DNA of 64,000 nt from Brachionus plicatilis (taxonomy: Eukaryota; Rotifera; Eurotatoria; Ploima; Brachionidae), in contig QEOQ01000316.1 in NCBI GenBank assembly GCA_010279815.1, forward strand, positions 1,760,193 to 1,824,192, in the 5' to 3' direction. Shown piece after piece: positions 11,951 to 21,884 of this stretch (positions within the stretch are counted from its first letter, which is position 1; each line of letters starts with the position of its first letter). The position numbers and the translations under genes are program-made. The notes beneath the pieces were generated by a model. That model was not told where the DNA came from, did not search any database, and saw nothing but the letters and a program-made list of their open reading frames with translations.

Positions 11951-12592
11951 ATGAAAAAAAAATTTATTTTAGGTCTAAGTGAGATTTTTTTAGCATTTTT
12001 GTGTCTAGTTGGAGATTACTTTGTTTTTGAAAATGATTTTCTGGTGCGCAAAAGTTCGACACTGACCGGTCTGAGTGAGCGTTTGGTACGCGCATTAATG
12101 GACAATTCAATACATGGAATGATTGGATGTGGTTCGTGGCTGGTGGTAACTTATCCAAATTTAAGCTGGGAACTGGCTTTAGGCGCTTTTATTTCGTCAA
12201 TAATCGATGTTGATCATTTTATTTCGGCTAGGTCTTTTCGCGTCCAAGACGCTGTATCCCTAGTGCAAAGACCCTTCCTGCACAACAGTCTTATGATGAT
12301 TGTGATCAATTTTGGACTATATTTTATTAATAAAAAAATTTCAGTTTTATTTTTCATATCGTGGTTTAGTCATCATATAAGAGATGCCAATAGACGTGGT
12401 ATGTGGTTTGGTCCTTTTTGTACCACACCACCGCTTCATGATGGTGTCTACCATGCTTTTATTTTAATTACACCACTAATTGTCAGACATGTCTATAATT
12501 CGGGTTTTGTACAAAATAATCAAAGTTATTTTACTTCTATCTTTAAATATTTTAATTCAGTCAATGGTCAAGAACAAATTCAATTAGTTTAA
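11951..12592 (+). CDS. TMEM267: TMEM267: multi-pass membrane protein
   Basis: Single-exon gene of 213 residues, against about 215 in human TMEM267 (C5orf28). The protein has several hydrophobic spans and a conserved set of polar residues: H55 in NSIHGMIGCGSW, the D86-V-D88-H89 motif, H111 in RPFLHNS, and S140-H141-H142-x-x-D145 in SWFSHHIRDANRRGMWFGP. These His/Asp motifs recall the bacterial YdjM-type membrane hydrolase family, so a metal-dependent activity is possible but unproven. The stop codon overlaps an AATAAA at 12591. It shares a 54-base upstream gap with WDR77. Confidence 0.88.
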   Translation: MKKKFILGLSEIFLAFLCLVGDYFVFENDFLVRKSSTLTGLSERLVRALMDNSIHGMIGCGSWLVVTYPNLSWELALGAFISSIIDVDHFISARSFRVQDAVSLVQRPFLHNSLMMIVINFGLYFINKKISVLFFISWFSHHIRDANRRGMWFGPFCTTPPLHDGVYHAFILITPLIVRHVYNSGFVQNNQSYFTSIFKYFNSVNGQEQIQLV

Positions 12593-12692
12593 TAAAAATA
12601 TGCTTGAATTTTATAGTTTTTATTTTTGATAAAATTTTGAATTTAAAATATTAATAAAATTTATAAAAATATTTAAAACTTTTTTGTTAACT

Positions 12693-12693
<1 letters not shown>

Positions 12694-12726
<33 letters not shown>
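12694..12726. repeat. (AAT)n microsatellite, about 11 units
   Basis: Uninterrupted AAT/TAA trinucleotide run just downstream of TMEM267. Confidence 0.95.
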
Positions 12727-14003
12727 GCATATGACTAGTTAGTTCTATGACTCAAAAATTATTAATATAGTTTTGAAAGTGTATTTTTTTGCATAAACGA
12801 AAGTTAAAATTTAATTTTTTAGTTTGAATGCTAAAAACAGTACACATGGTCAGGTAACCTGCTAAAACTTTAGGGAGCATTATTATTTGGGAAAATTTCA
12901 CACTTTCTGAACAAAGTTTGAAAATAAAATAATGTTTTTTAGATTTTTTTTAGGAATTTTATCTAAATAAAAATGATTTTTATCAAAAAAATATAATTCA
13001 TAATTCCGACTTAAATGCCAACTGATATTGTTTTGATTTAATTTGCCAAATGCAATGATATAGCTATTTGATGCTTTTAATTTTTTTTATAATTTTTATT
13101 TTTTAAAATTATGCCAAGCTTTTATGATAAAATTTCAATGATCAACAAAAATTTTTAAACAAAGGTTTTAATTACTTTTTAATTAGAAGATTCAATGATA
13201 CACTTTCAATTAGAGAAATACTTTCAACTCATGTAAAGAAAATCATGTTTAATAATTTCCAGGTTTTATTCATAATTCTGAGCAGACGATATTTTATGAG
13301 GGTTTTGTAAAAATAAAAATTGAATTTTACATTGAATTCTAATTATCAGAAGTTTTAATAAATATGAATCTGAATTTAATTTTATTCAAAACCTTTTTAA
13401 AGATACTTCTAAATTAAATTCTGATTAAGATCACTCAATTTTGATGATTTACTTCAAAAATTGGGTTCTTATCCTTTCAAATTTAAATATTGATAAAAAA
13501 TTCACATTTTAGCCTTTATTCGGAAATGTTAAGTTTATGATCAGACCCAAATTTTTATTTAAAAAAAAACTCTTTTTAATCGATTTTTTAATAACTTAAC
13601 TTAAAAATGTAAAAATAATTTTTTTTTTAATATTTAATATGTTACGGCGTGAAAATAACCGTTTCAACTATTTAGGCCAAATTCCCTAGACTAACAAATA
13701 CTCTGCAATTTTATGCATTTTGCACGCCATTAAAAAGTATTCTAATCAACTGTGCAAGTACATTGCAGAGTTTTTGCAGACACATATTTTCGGATTAAGC
13801 AAATTTGCTTATAATTGAGCATTTTATAGAACTAAATTATCTCTTTTAGTAAAAAAGTTATTCAAGTTTATCTGAATTGAAATGATCGAATTGAAATGAA
13901 CTTCACAACCTCAAACGTGGTAGAAAAAGGCTACCTCGTGACGAAAATGGTAAAATTATTAGGCAAAATAAAAAATAAATTTTTTTTTAAAGATTTTTTT
14001 AGC

Positions 14004-14234
14004 TACCGCAAACTCGTGTTCACGACTCTAAGAGTAAAAGCCAAAAACTCCGCTTTTAATCTAATTGAAATTGTATTTTACTCTATATGGCCAAAGATTG
14101 AGTTTTTGGAAATAAATTTAAAAAAAAATAAAAAATCCCATCCTTTGCCATATAGAGTAAAAGACAATTTCAATTAGATTAAAAGCGAAGTTTTTGGCTT
14201 TTACTCTTAGAGTCGTGAACACGAGTTTACGGTA
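14004..14234. repeat. Foldback element with about 90-base arms
   Basis: The left arm (14004 to about 14094) and right arm (about 14146 to 14234) are near-perfect reverse complements, both carrying CTCGTGTTCACGACTCTAAG, then GAGTAAAAGCC, TTTTAATCTAATTGAAATTG and TTTTACTCTATATGGC; the loop is about 50 bases of A-rich DNA. Only a few mismatches are visible, so it is young or under conversion. Typical of a MITE or foldback transposon. The sequence CACGAGTTTACGGTA recurs outside the arm at 14638. Confidence 0.9.
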
Positions 14235-14259
14235 TTAAATCGAGTTTTTTTAATTTTAA

Positions 14260-14420
14260 ATTTAATTTTAATTTTTAATTTTTAATCGAATTTAATTTTT
14301 ACTCTTAGAATAAATACAAAAATTAGAATAAAGTTTAATTTTTAATTTTTAATCGAATTTAATTTTTACTCTTAGAATAAATACAAAAATTAGAATAAAG
14401 TTTAATTTTTAATTTTTTTA
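14260..14420. repeat. 67-base tandem repeat, just over two copies
   Basis: The unit runs from TTTAATTTTTAATTTTTAAT through CGAATTTAATTTTTACTCTT and AGAATAAATACAAAAATTAG to AATAAAG; the second copy follows directly and is almost identical. Confidence 0.85.
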
Positions 14421-14787
14421 ATTTCGAATTTAACTCTACAATTTTTTAAGTTTATTGCAAAATAAATTCGAAATTATTCTAAGAAAAAAATCAAAGTTTT
14501 GCGCTTACTCTTAGTTTAAAGTCAGACGTCAAGGTTTATTCTAAAAAAAAATAAAAAAAATTTTATAACATGGTTTCGATGGTATTAGCTCCGTATGGAA
14601 TTAACCCAAATTTTGACATTGTTCCAAGAGAAATGGTCACGAGTTTACGGTAACTTGGTATTTACAATTTATTTTCCTTGGCGGGTCCAAGGAATTTAAT
14701 TTTGCAATGAAATAAAGATATTTTTAAATAAAAATTGATTAAATTAAAAATTATTTAAATTATTTGGCAATTTTAAGTTTATGAATT

Positions 14788-15054
14788 TTTTTGATGCTCA
14801 AAATGATCAAATCAACCTAAAACTATTAAAAAAAATGTTATTTCTTAATATAAATAATGCAGAGATACATTTTTGGATTTAACATACTATGTTAAATAAT
14901 AAAATAAACTATGCAATATCAAAATGCACAATGAAGAGTGGATATCATCGAAATGATGCTATTTAAGTGGATAATTTTTGCAGACTTTTGCAGATTTTAC
15001 CTTAAGATTTAACAAAGTATGTTAGTTTGATTTGATCATTTTGAGCATCAAAAA
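14788..15054. mobile_element. MITE-like element, 28-base perfect terminal inverted repeats
   Basis: The ends TTTTTGATGCTCAAAATGAT + CAAATCAA (14788-14815) and the exact reverse complement (15027-15054) bracket 211 bases with no ORF. Subterminal AACATACTATGTT and a related AACAAAGTATGTTAG are also palindromic. I could not define a target-site duplication because both flanks are A/T runs. Confidence 0.85.
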
Positions 15055-15475
15055 TTGATCAACTTGCCAGTTATTTTTTAATTTAGATTTGATGGAAAAA
15101 AATTCAAAAATGATGAAATTAATTGAGAAAAATGTACAAGTGTACAAAAAAGGGTTCGAAAATCCCCATGGGCTTTTAAGTCTAAAAACCCTTATTATTT
15201 GGTTTTTGAATTTTTTTTGTTAGACTTCGCATCTAAATGTTAATTTTAAATTTTCTGTTAAATTATTTTAAAAAAGATCGTATAAAAATCAATTTAAGAT
15301 CAATTTGAAAAAAATAAAATTTTAATATATTTAAAATATTCAATACTATAAAAACAAAGCGCTTATTTTGTCATTTAATGTGAAATTTTTGCTAATTAAA
15401 CCTTGATCACATGATCAAGATCATAAACTTCCAGTTCCCATTTAAACAAAAAAAATATTATAAATAAAAATTTTA

Positions 15476-16633
15476 TTAAAAATCAGGTATAACTTCCAAT
15501 CGTTTGCTGGTTTGCTTACTTTGGCAAGAAACATTTTTGTCCGAACAACAAGATTGATTATTGTTCTGGCCTCGGTCACAACACGACTCTTCATTGAGTG
15601 ACATTTGACTTGATGTCAGGCTCAAATTGTTCATGCTAGAATTGAGTGAATAGGAAGGACTTAGATTGTAAATTTTCCTCAAACGCTGAGTTTTTCCAAT
15701 GCCAAGTTTAGGCAGACCTCTGTTCAAGCCTTCGAGCAAATTGCACGCTTTGCACAAATTCATACTAGATATGTAACCACATCTCTCACATATACCTTGG
15801 ACAGGCAGCTTGGCATCTTTCTTTACAGCCAACTTCTCACCTGAATGAATTATGTCAATTATGCTCCTGGGTCTAATCGCCTCCAAGTCCTTGATGAACG
15901 CCCTGGCATAGCCTCGGTACGCGTTCGGCGAATAGACACATTCGGTAGAAAAATAGTCCAGCTTTTTAAAGTAGGCATACATTACTATCTCTTTTTCATA
16001 GGTGTACTTGAATGGCTTGCACCTTGGTATAGCGCCTTCATTTCCGGTAGTGATTGAAGTACATCTCTGCAAGCGACCAATGTCTCCTCTCAGAATGTTC
16101 ATGAGAACTGTCTCTGCTAAGTCGTCAGCATTGTGACCTGTTACAATTTTGTTAACACCCAGCAAGAGTCCGCCACGGTCCAAAGCTTGACGCCTAAAGA
16201 CTCCACAAAATGTGCAGTTGTTTTTGCGGCCCACTTTTTTCACTATTTCGTCCATAGTCCAGCCGTAAAGTTCGTCATAGGTGACCACTTTAAGCGGCAG
16301 GTTATACTCAACCTGGTTTCGTTTGACACTTTCCAAGGAGTCATCTCGGTAGCCGGTGATTCCCTCGTCTACCGAAATTAGGATCAGCTCGAGACCGTAG
16401 TTGTGCCGCTCATTAAGGGTCTTTAGGACATATGCTAGCACTGTGGAGTCTTTGCCACCGCTGGCGCCAATTCCTATTTTTTCACCAGACTTAAAAATGG
16501 AAGAATCCGTGATCGTTTTGTGTATTTCTTCTTCGAAGACAAAAAAAAAGCATTCCTTGCACATGGCATCGCCTGTTTTCGGCCGTTTCAGTATGGCCTT
16601 GTTCTTTTCACATCTTATGCAATTAATCGGCAT
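15476..16633 (-). CDS. CTU1: CTU1: cytoplasmic tRNA 2-thiolation protein 1
   Basis: Single exon, 385 residues (human 348). With CTU2 it adds the 2-thio group to wobble U34 of cytosolic Lys, Glu and Gln tRNAs, taking sulfur from URM1. Visible motifs: N-terminal zinc ribbon C5/C8/C25/C28; PP-loop SGGKDS at 58-63 that binds ATP and adenylates U34; catalytic-type CxxC at 140-143; TGHNADD at 165-171; conserved Cys 232; C-terminal zinc site C282/C285/C294/C297. All expected cysteines are present, so it should be active. The last 60 residues are a Ser/Asn/Cys-rich tail absent from most homologues. The ATG is well placed, since MPINCIRC begins the zinc ribbon. Confidence 0.97.
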   Translation of the reverse strand: MPINCIRCEKNKAILKRPKTGDAMCKECFFFVFEEEIHKTITDSSIFKSGEKIGIGASGGKDSTVLAYVLKTLNERHNYGLELILISVDEGITGYRDDSLESVKRNQVEYNLPLKVVTYDELYGWTMDEIVKKVGRKNNCTFCGVFRRQALDRGGLLLGVNKIVTGHNADDLAETVLMNILRGDIGRLQRCTSITTGNEGAIPRCKPFKYTYEKEIVMYAYFKKLDYFSTECVYSPNAYRGYARAFIKDLEAIRPRSIIDIIHSGEKLAVKKDAKLPVQGICERCGYISSMNLCKACNLLEGLNRGLPKLGIGKTQRLRKIYNLSPSYSLNSSMNNLSLTSSQMSLNEESCCDRGQNNNQSCCSDKNVSCQSKQTSKRLEVIPDF

Positions 16634-18068
16634 GGTTAATTAAATTCAAACACAAATAAATAATTTTTTTTTATTAAAAATAAATACTCTTAAAAAAAAA
16701 ATTAAAACAATTTCTAAACTAAACTTAATAAAACTCAGTTTAATTTTTTTTTTTTTGAAATAATTTTGATTTTAAATTTTAGAGAGAATTTCATTCTATT
16801 TGTTTAAAATGATCTTTTTTTATATTATCTTTGTCTAATAATGGACCTTCTTTTGCAAAATTTGTACCAGATTTTACTAAATTTTTTTTGATAGTGCATT
16901 TCGAAAAATAAAGATTACTTCAATAACATTTATTTTATATTGTTGATATTTTTCCTTAGAAAATCGGCCCTCTTTCTAGTAGTTTAGTTATCGAATTAAT
17001 ATATTTTTCAAACTAAAATAAGAATTAAAGCTATTGGGGCATTAAAGGTTAACTAAAATTGTAAAATTTCAGTCAGGAATGATTTTCAATATTTTTAAAA
17101 ATTTTTGAAAAAATTAAAAATTAAAAAAAAACTAATTTCCTCTAAATCATCGTTTCAATTTATTTAGTTTTAATTATATTTCAGTGATTTGTAGGACAAA
17201 ATTTTCTACTTAGATTCTTCACAATCAAAAAAACTTTGAATTTTTAGAGATAAATATTAAAGTTTGTAGCAAATTATTTTTTATCTATCTGAAAGCACAA
17301 AAATAAAAAAATTCAAATCATAATCTGAAAAATTTAATGTAAACTACTAAATGTTGATTAATTTAGAAAATTTCATTCAATTTGCCACAAACCATTAAAA
17401 CCATTTATTTTTTTATTTAAAACTAATCCAAAATTTGACCTCTTTGGCAGATTTAAAAAAAAAATTGATTAGACCTAATAAAAACTTCTGGTCTTATTTA
17501 AAGATTTATTTATTCTTGAATTAAACCAGCATTTCAGTATAATAAGTTTAATCTTTATCTAACTAAAAAATTTATTAACCAAACATAGCTGAAAATAGTC
17601 AACATAATTTTAATAAAGATTTTTTGAAGAAGAAACTCAGCGACAGTAAATTATTAACACAGCTCATTTAATCTCAGCTTTTGAAAGAAAAAATGATATC
17701 TTTATATAACGAATTTAAAAAAAATGACATCCGATAATCACATAATATTAATGTATACTATATAAAAAGATGAACTTACTAGATAAAATGTATTAAATGT
17801 ACTATATAAAAATATTATTTACTAGATAAAAAATTTGATACCTAGATAATAAATTTAACACCTAAATAAAATTATTAACTTCATAGAGAAAAAAATTAAA
17901 ATGCTAGATAATTTTTTTAATTAACTAGATATAATTGAATAGTTACTCAATATTTTATTTGATTAATTTCTTAATTTATTATACTCGATCAAATATAGGT
18001 TATGAATCTATTTCAAATTCTCTTAGCTTTACTGTACTTTTCTAATTTATAAATAAAACAATTGATAA
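16634..18068. other. Intergenic, AT-rich
   Basis: No exon seen. From about 17726 the sequence has many short direct and inverted copies of CTAGATAA/TTATCTAG and CATCCGATAA motifs that mark the left part of a degenerate transposon (next entries). Confidence 0.5.
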
Positions 18069-18640
18069 ATGATGTATCCTGACACAGACTCTTCGAATAC
18101 TACTAGTTCGGAGGACACCGAACCTAGTAGTGAAGAAACATACAAAGTGGCTCTATGAAAATCTCCTTCTGAATGCAATAAAGTAGCATTAGTTCAACAG
18201 ACTGTCAAGAATAGTAGGGGAAAAAACAGAGATCATCAATTAATGGTTGAAGGCTCTCAATTAATGGAAGCAACCCAATACATTACTCAACTAGATTCAC
18301 TAAAATGGACAAGAGCAGATACGCGAAAAACTCAAGAGGGCGAAAAAAGATTCTACACCTGATCATGTTCATGAGTCGCGCAATAAAAGAAGAAAAATAT
18401 AAATAATAATAATATATAGTTAATTTTTTATTTTCTTGTCTATCAAATAATTTTTTTATCTACTAGAAAAATTTTTTTTATAGTGTTTTGTCTTTTTATC
18501 CTTTATTTAATAAAATTATCTAGTTGATTTCATCCTTTTTATCTTTTAATATAATATCTAGTAAGTTTCATCTTTTTATCTATTATAATTAATCCTATGC
18601 CATCCGATAATTAACACCTTGATAATAAAAAATAGTAAAT
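17726..18640. mobile_element. Degenerate DNA-transposon-like unit
   Basis: A motif CATCCGATAATNA occurs at both ends (17728 and 18600). Inside these, AAAAAGATGAACTTACTAGATA near 17765 reappears in reverse complement near 18555, and CTAGATAA-type words are repeated many times on both sides. Between them lies a short, less AT-rich coding-like segment with one internal stop (18069-18362). The ends have decayed too much to fix borders or a target duplication. Confidence 0.45.
18069..18362 (+). pseudogene. Broken 98-codon ORF in a transposon-like unit
   Basis: Starts with two ATGs and reads 98 codons to TGA, interrupted once by an in-frame TGA at codon 30. Composition is clearly less AT-rich than the flanks, and the predicted peptide is Ser/Thr/Glu-rich, then basic (MMYPDTDSSNTTSSEDTEPS at the start; KWTRADTRKTQEGEKRF near the end). 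I do not recognise the family. The single stop and the position inside inverted motifs suggest a decayed transposon gene; a short intron removing the TGA cannot be excluded. Confidence 0.45.
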
Positions 18641-18677
18641 AAATACTTGATAATTGCTAAATATCTAATTGATAAAA

Positions 18678-18773
18678 ATGAATGAAAAGAAAGTTTGCAA
18701 AAAGAGAAAATGTATATCTCTTGAAGTCAAGATAGAAATTATAAAAAAGCATACTGAGCAAAAAATAACCTAA
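18678..18773 (+). pseudogene. Tigger/pogo-like transposase N-terminal HTH fragment
   Basis: An ATG opens about 31 codons reading KKRKCISLEVKIEIIKKH, which fits the first helices of the CENP-B/Tigger psq-type helix-turn-helix (KRKxLxLExKxxIIKxxE). The frame stops soon after and no DDE catalytic region follows. A truncated transposase relic. Confidence 0.65.
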
Positions 18774-19363
18774 ATTTTTCACTATTTTTCATCATGAAAA
18801 TAGATCAATTGAAATTTTTTTAAAATTCTTCTCAAAAAAATTCAAAGAAATAAGTGGAAAAAAAAAAAAGCCTTGCTCAGTATTTCAGTCTTGTCAGATT
18901 TAGAAAAAGCATCATTAAAGTATTAAATTATTATTTTGCACAAATCTAATGTAAATGTTTTATGGCCATTCTTTAATGTATTTTTTTAAAAGATCGTCAA
19001 GAAATTTAATTAAGTTTTCCGAATAGTTATATAAATTTTTTTGATTGAATTTAAATTTAATTGAATTTTGTGTTTGAAATATCTTTGTCATTTTCTAGCA
19101 CATTAGATTTTAATCAAAATTTTTTACAGAATTTTAGGTTTCGGTAGATTTTCCATATAAAATAGCATTATATCATTATAAAAACATCATGGTTGATTAG
19201 ATTTTGGTTAAAATTAAAAAAAATAAATTAAAATAATTGCATTTAAAAAATCTATTTTTAAATAAAAATTAAAACAATTTCTAAACTAAACTTAATTTAA
19301 ATCAGTTTTAAACTGAAAACAACTATATGACATACTAAAATTAAGTTTTTAAATCAATCGATT

Positions 19364-19587
19364 TTAGTTATTTAGCTTTTGGTCAAATACATAGATGCTT
19401 GGGTTCAGAGTAAAAGTTGGTGGCATTTTCTTGATTGGTTGTGTCTTGCGTTTTGTCTTAAAGCACTCTTTTATTTGCTTTCGTATCCTGGAAAGTGTAC
19501 CATACTTGAAACTTGTTTCTGACTTGGAAGTCGATTTTGATCGACACGGCACCGTTGCAGGAGGATAGCCGACAAGTATGTTCATTT
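19364..19587 (-). CDS. Orphan C-terminal exon of a basic protein
   Basis: A good acceptor (TTATTTTATTTTTAG) at 19588 is followed by an open frame to a stop at 19364, coding about 74 residues rich in Lys, Ser, Thr and Pro (CRSKSTSKSETSFKYGTLSR). Base composition is that of a real exon. It needs an upstream exon ending with one base of a codon. The Ser/Arg-rich exon at 24437-25168 ends in phase 0, so it cannot join directly; a middle exon or a separate gene is required. No family recognised. Confidence 0.5.
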
Positions 19588-20654
19588 CTAAAAATAAAAT
19601 AAAAAAAAATATAGCTCAAATGGTTTTTATATACAGAAAAAAGTTTAATTGCGCCATCAAGTCTATGATGCCTAGACTTAAATTAAGAAGTAATTATTAA
19701 TTTTTAATTGCTCATAGTTCTCTTTTTTATTTTTCCAATCATAAATTATTACCTAAGATAATTTAAAATTTCTTTCCAATTTTAAATTGTACAGATTATG
19801 TTATTTTTGTTTTATTTTTATATCCTTATAGATTTTAAAGATTGTGAATCATCAACATTTTGCGGCTCCACGCCATGTTGAGAAATTAACTAGAATGCTT
19901 TCTCAGAAATTTCCCATTAAAAATTATTAATTTGATAGATGCAAAAAAAAATTACTTATCCAGGTAAAAATGTGTCTAGTTTTATTTAAATATTATGTTC
20001 TACTTAACCATAAAACATATTAATTTTTTTTCAGTTAACTAAGTTCAAGAATTCACAAATGAACTGGAACCTCCAGTTGAAGCTTCGACTTAATTATTCT
20101 GATTTATAATTTATCGAATTCTTATTATGCCAAATTTATCTAGAATTTTTTGAAAAATTTGTTTAAAAATCAATATGATTTTAAATAATTTTTGTATTTT
20201 TTTAATTAAAAAAATCAGTCATTTTTAAATCCCTCTCGGCAATTTCCCCATGTTTTTTCCCTTTTTTTATACCCTCTTTAATTTTTTCCCTCTTAATATT
20301 TTCCAATTTTTTTGGGCGGTGTTACTAAATAAAATTAAATAAAAATTTTTTTTCAAAAAGAATCATTTAAAAAAGAAATAATTAACTAATAAAAAAAAAT
20401 TAAAAAAATTAACCAAATATAATAAAACGGAAAAGTTACTTTTTTTAATAGTGAGTATAAGCATATAAACCAAATAAATAACCATAATTAATAAAACTTC
20501 TTTTGTTCTTAAACTGTCTAAATTTTATTTTTAAAATTACCTTATATCCATTTATTTATTTTAACTTTCCTTTTTTATCATGTTTTTATTTTTTTTTTAA
20601 TATTTAAAACTTATTTTATCAAAACTTTTAATTTTATTTTACTTAACCATTTTT

Positions 20655-20705
20655 TTTACCTGAAGGAGCTAATGCTCGATTCAAATATACAAATAAATAA
20701 ATAAT
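20655..20705 (+). repeat. Hairpin-tail repeat, copy 1
   Basis: A long T-rich tract, then CCTGAAGGAGCTAATGCTCG, then an AAATAAATAAATAA tail. The AGCTAATGCTC core folds on itself. The pattern of a stem-loop followed by a short A-rich microsatellite is typical of 3' ends of non-LTR retrotransposons. Confidence 0.5.
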
Positions 20706-20839
20706 ATTAAAAGGGAAATCATTACAAAGGGACTCAATACTCAAACATGTTGCACATGTCATTAATTTTTCATGTTATTTTAAGTTTCTTTTGTTTTATA
20801 TTTTAATTTATTTTCATTTTATTTTATTTATTTTTTTTT

Positions 20840-20885
20840 AATCTGAAGAAGCTTTAGCTCGCCACAGAAAAAAAAACAAATAATA
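20840..20885 (+). repeat. Hairpin-tail repeat, copy 2
   Basis: TCTGAAGAAGCTTTAGCTCG followed by an A-rich tail, 185 bases after copy 1 in the same orientation. Confidence 0.5.
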
Positions 20886-21326
20886 AAAATAAAAGTAAAG
20901 GGGAGATTATACGCAGGGAAAAATTTAAAAAAATTTAAACCTAGTTCAGCAAAAAAGAGATATTTTAAAAATTTTCAAATTTTCAAAATTTATTAAAGTA
21001 AATTTGACATAACATGTCAAGTAATTGCTTAGGAAAAACATTTTTTTCTCGATTATTAAAAAAATATTACATTTTTTATTTTGATCTTGATCTCAAACTA
21101 CAATTTGCCATTTATTTACGTAAAATTGAGTAAAAAATTGCAGACCAGGTTTTCTTAAAGAAAAAAAAATTTTGAAATTTTTTATTTTATTATTGAAAAT
21201 CAAAATTTTTATAAACACAAACAAATCTAAATTCCAATAATCAAAATCTAGCATACTCTTATTGACTAAAATCATGATGTGAAAAACTATTTAAACATGA
21301 AAAAACGCATGTACCAAAAAAATTAA

Positions 21327-21884
21327 CTATAACAATGTTTCTCGTTTGACCAAACGCTGATTTGAAAGTATACTATTAGATCTTTCCAATAGACCAGTTG
21401 AGCTGGAGCACATAGGACAAACACTTGATTTTGAAAGCCAAAGTTGTACACAAATTCTGTGGTAGACATGCTCACATGAAGCCATTTTAGCTGCTTCGTC
21501 ATCAATATCAAAACTAGACAAACAAATAAAACAGTTTGATTGAGCACTAGAATCTAAAGAGAAAGGCTGAGTTACAAAAAAATTGTCATAGACAAAAATT
21601 ACTATTCAAATAGTCAGTTGTAATGTGAAAACATTCATTCTTCAAATTAGTTGTGGACACTGATGTTTGATTCTTTTGTAACCTAGGGTGTATGGTTAGC
21701 ATTCGATTCATTACTTCGCTTAGCATACTCTCAATAGTCTTAGAGTCATTGTCTAATTTTTGAGTGAACATTTCTTTGAAACATTCTTGTTCCGGACGCA
21801 TTAGATCTTTTTTGAAAATGCGCTCATCATCCTCCAATTCACTGTCCGAGTCATTACTCGAATTAAACTCGCTCTTTAAATCTT
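21327..21884 (-). CDS. RING-H2 finger protein, likely E3 ubiquitin ligase (5' end not found)
   Basis: Two exons are secure: about 21884-21603 and 21553-21327, spliced in phase. The C-terminal part has a RING-H2 domain: CFIC, then C-E-H-V-Y-H-R-I-C, then C-P-M-C, i.e. Cys-x2-Cys, Cys-x-His-x2-His-x2-Cys, Cys-x2-Cys with all eight zinc ligands. Such domains recruit E2 enzymes. The preceding part is acidic and Ser-rich (SNDSDSELEDDER), then helical with MLSEVMNRMLTIHPRL. An in-frame stop lies just upstream of the acceptor near 21885, so at least one more 5' exon exists. The acidic exon at 24437-25168 ends in phase 0 and could join it across a 2.5-kb intron; this is unproven. Confidence 0.75.

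Larger units (their letters stand above)
12593..15475. other. Repeat-rich intergenic region
   Basis: No gene is seen. It contains a trinucleotide microsatellite (12694-12726), a long perfect-looking hairpin element (14004-14234), a 67-base tandem repeat (14260-14420) and a MITE-like element (14788-15054). The 93-codon frame at 13896 runs into the hairpin arm and is not a credible gene. Confidence 0.6.
19588..21326. other. Intergenic or intronic, with two hairpin-tail repeats
   Basis: No exon is evident. Two copies of a short retroelement-like tail are present (near 20655-20705 and 20840-20885). Confidence 0.5.

Noticed and set aside
13896..14177. 93-codon plus-strand frame
   Set aside because: It runs through the arm and loop of the foldback element at 14004-14234, so its openness is a by-product of the repeat.
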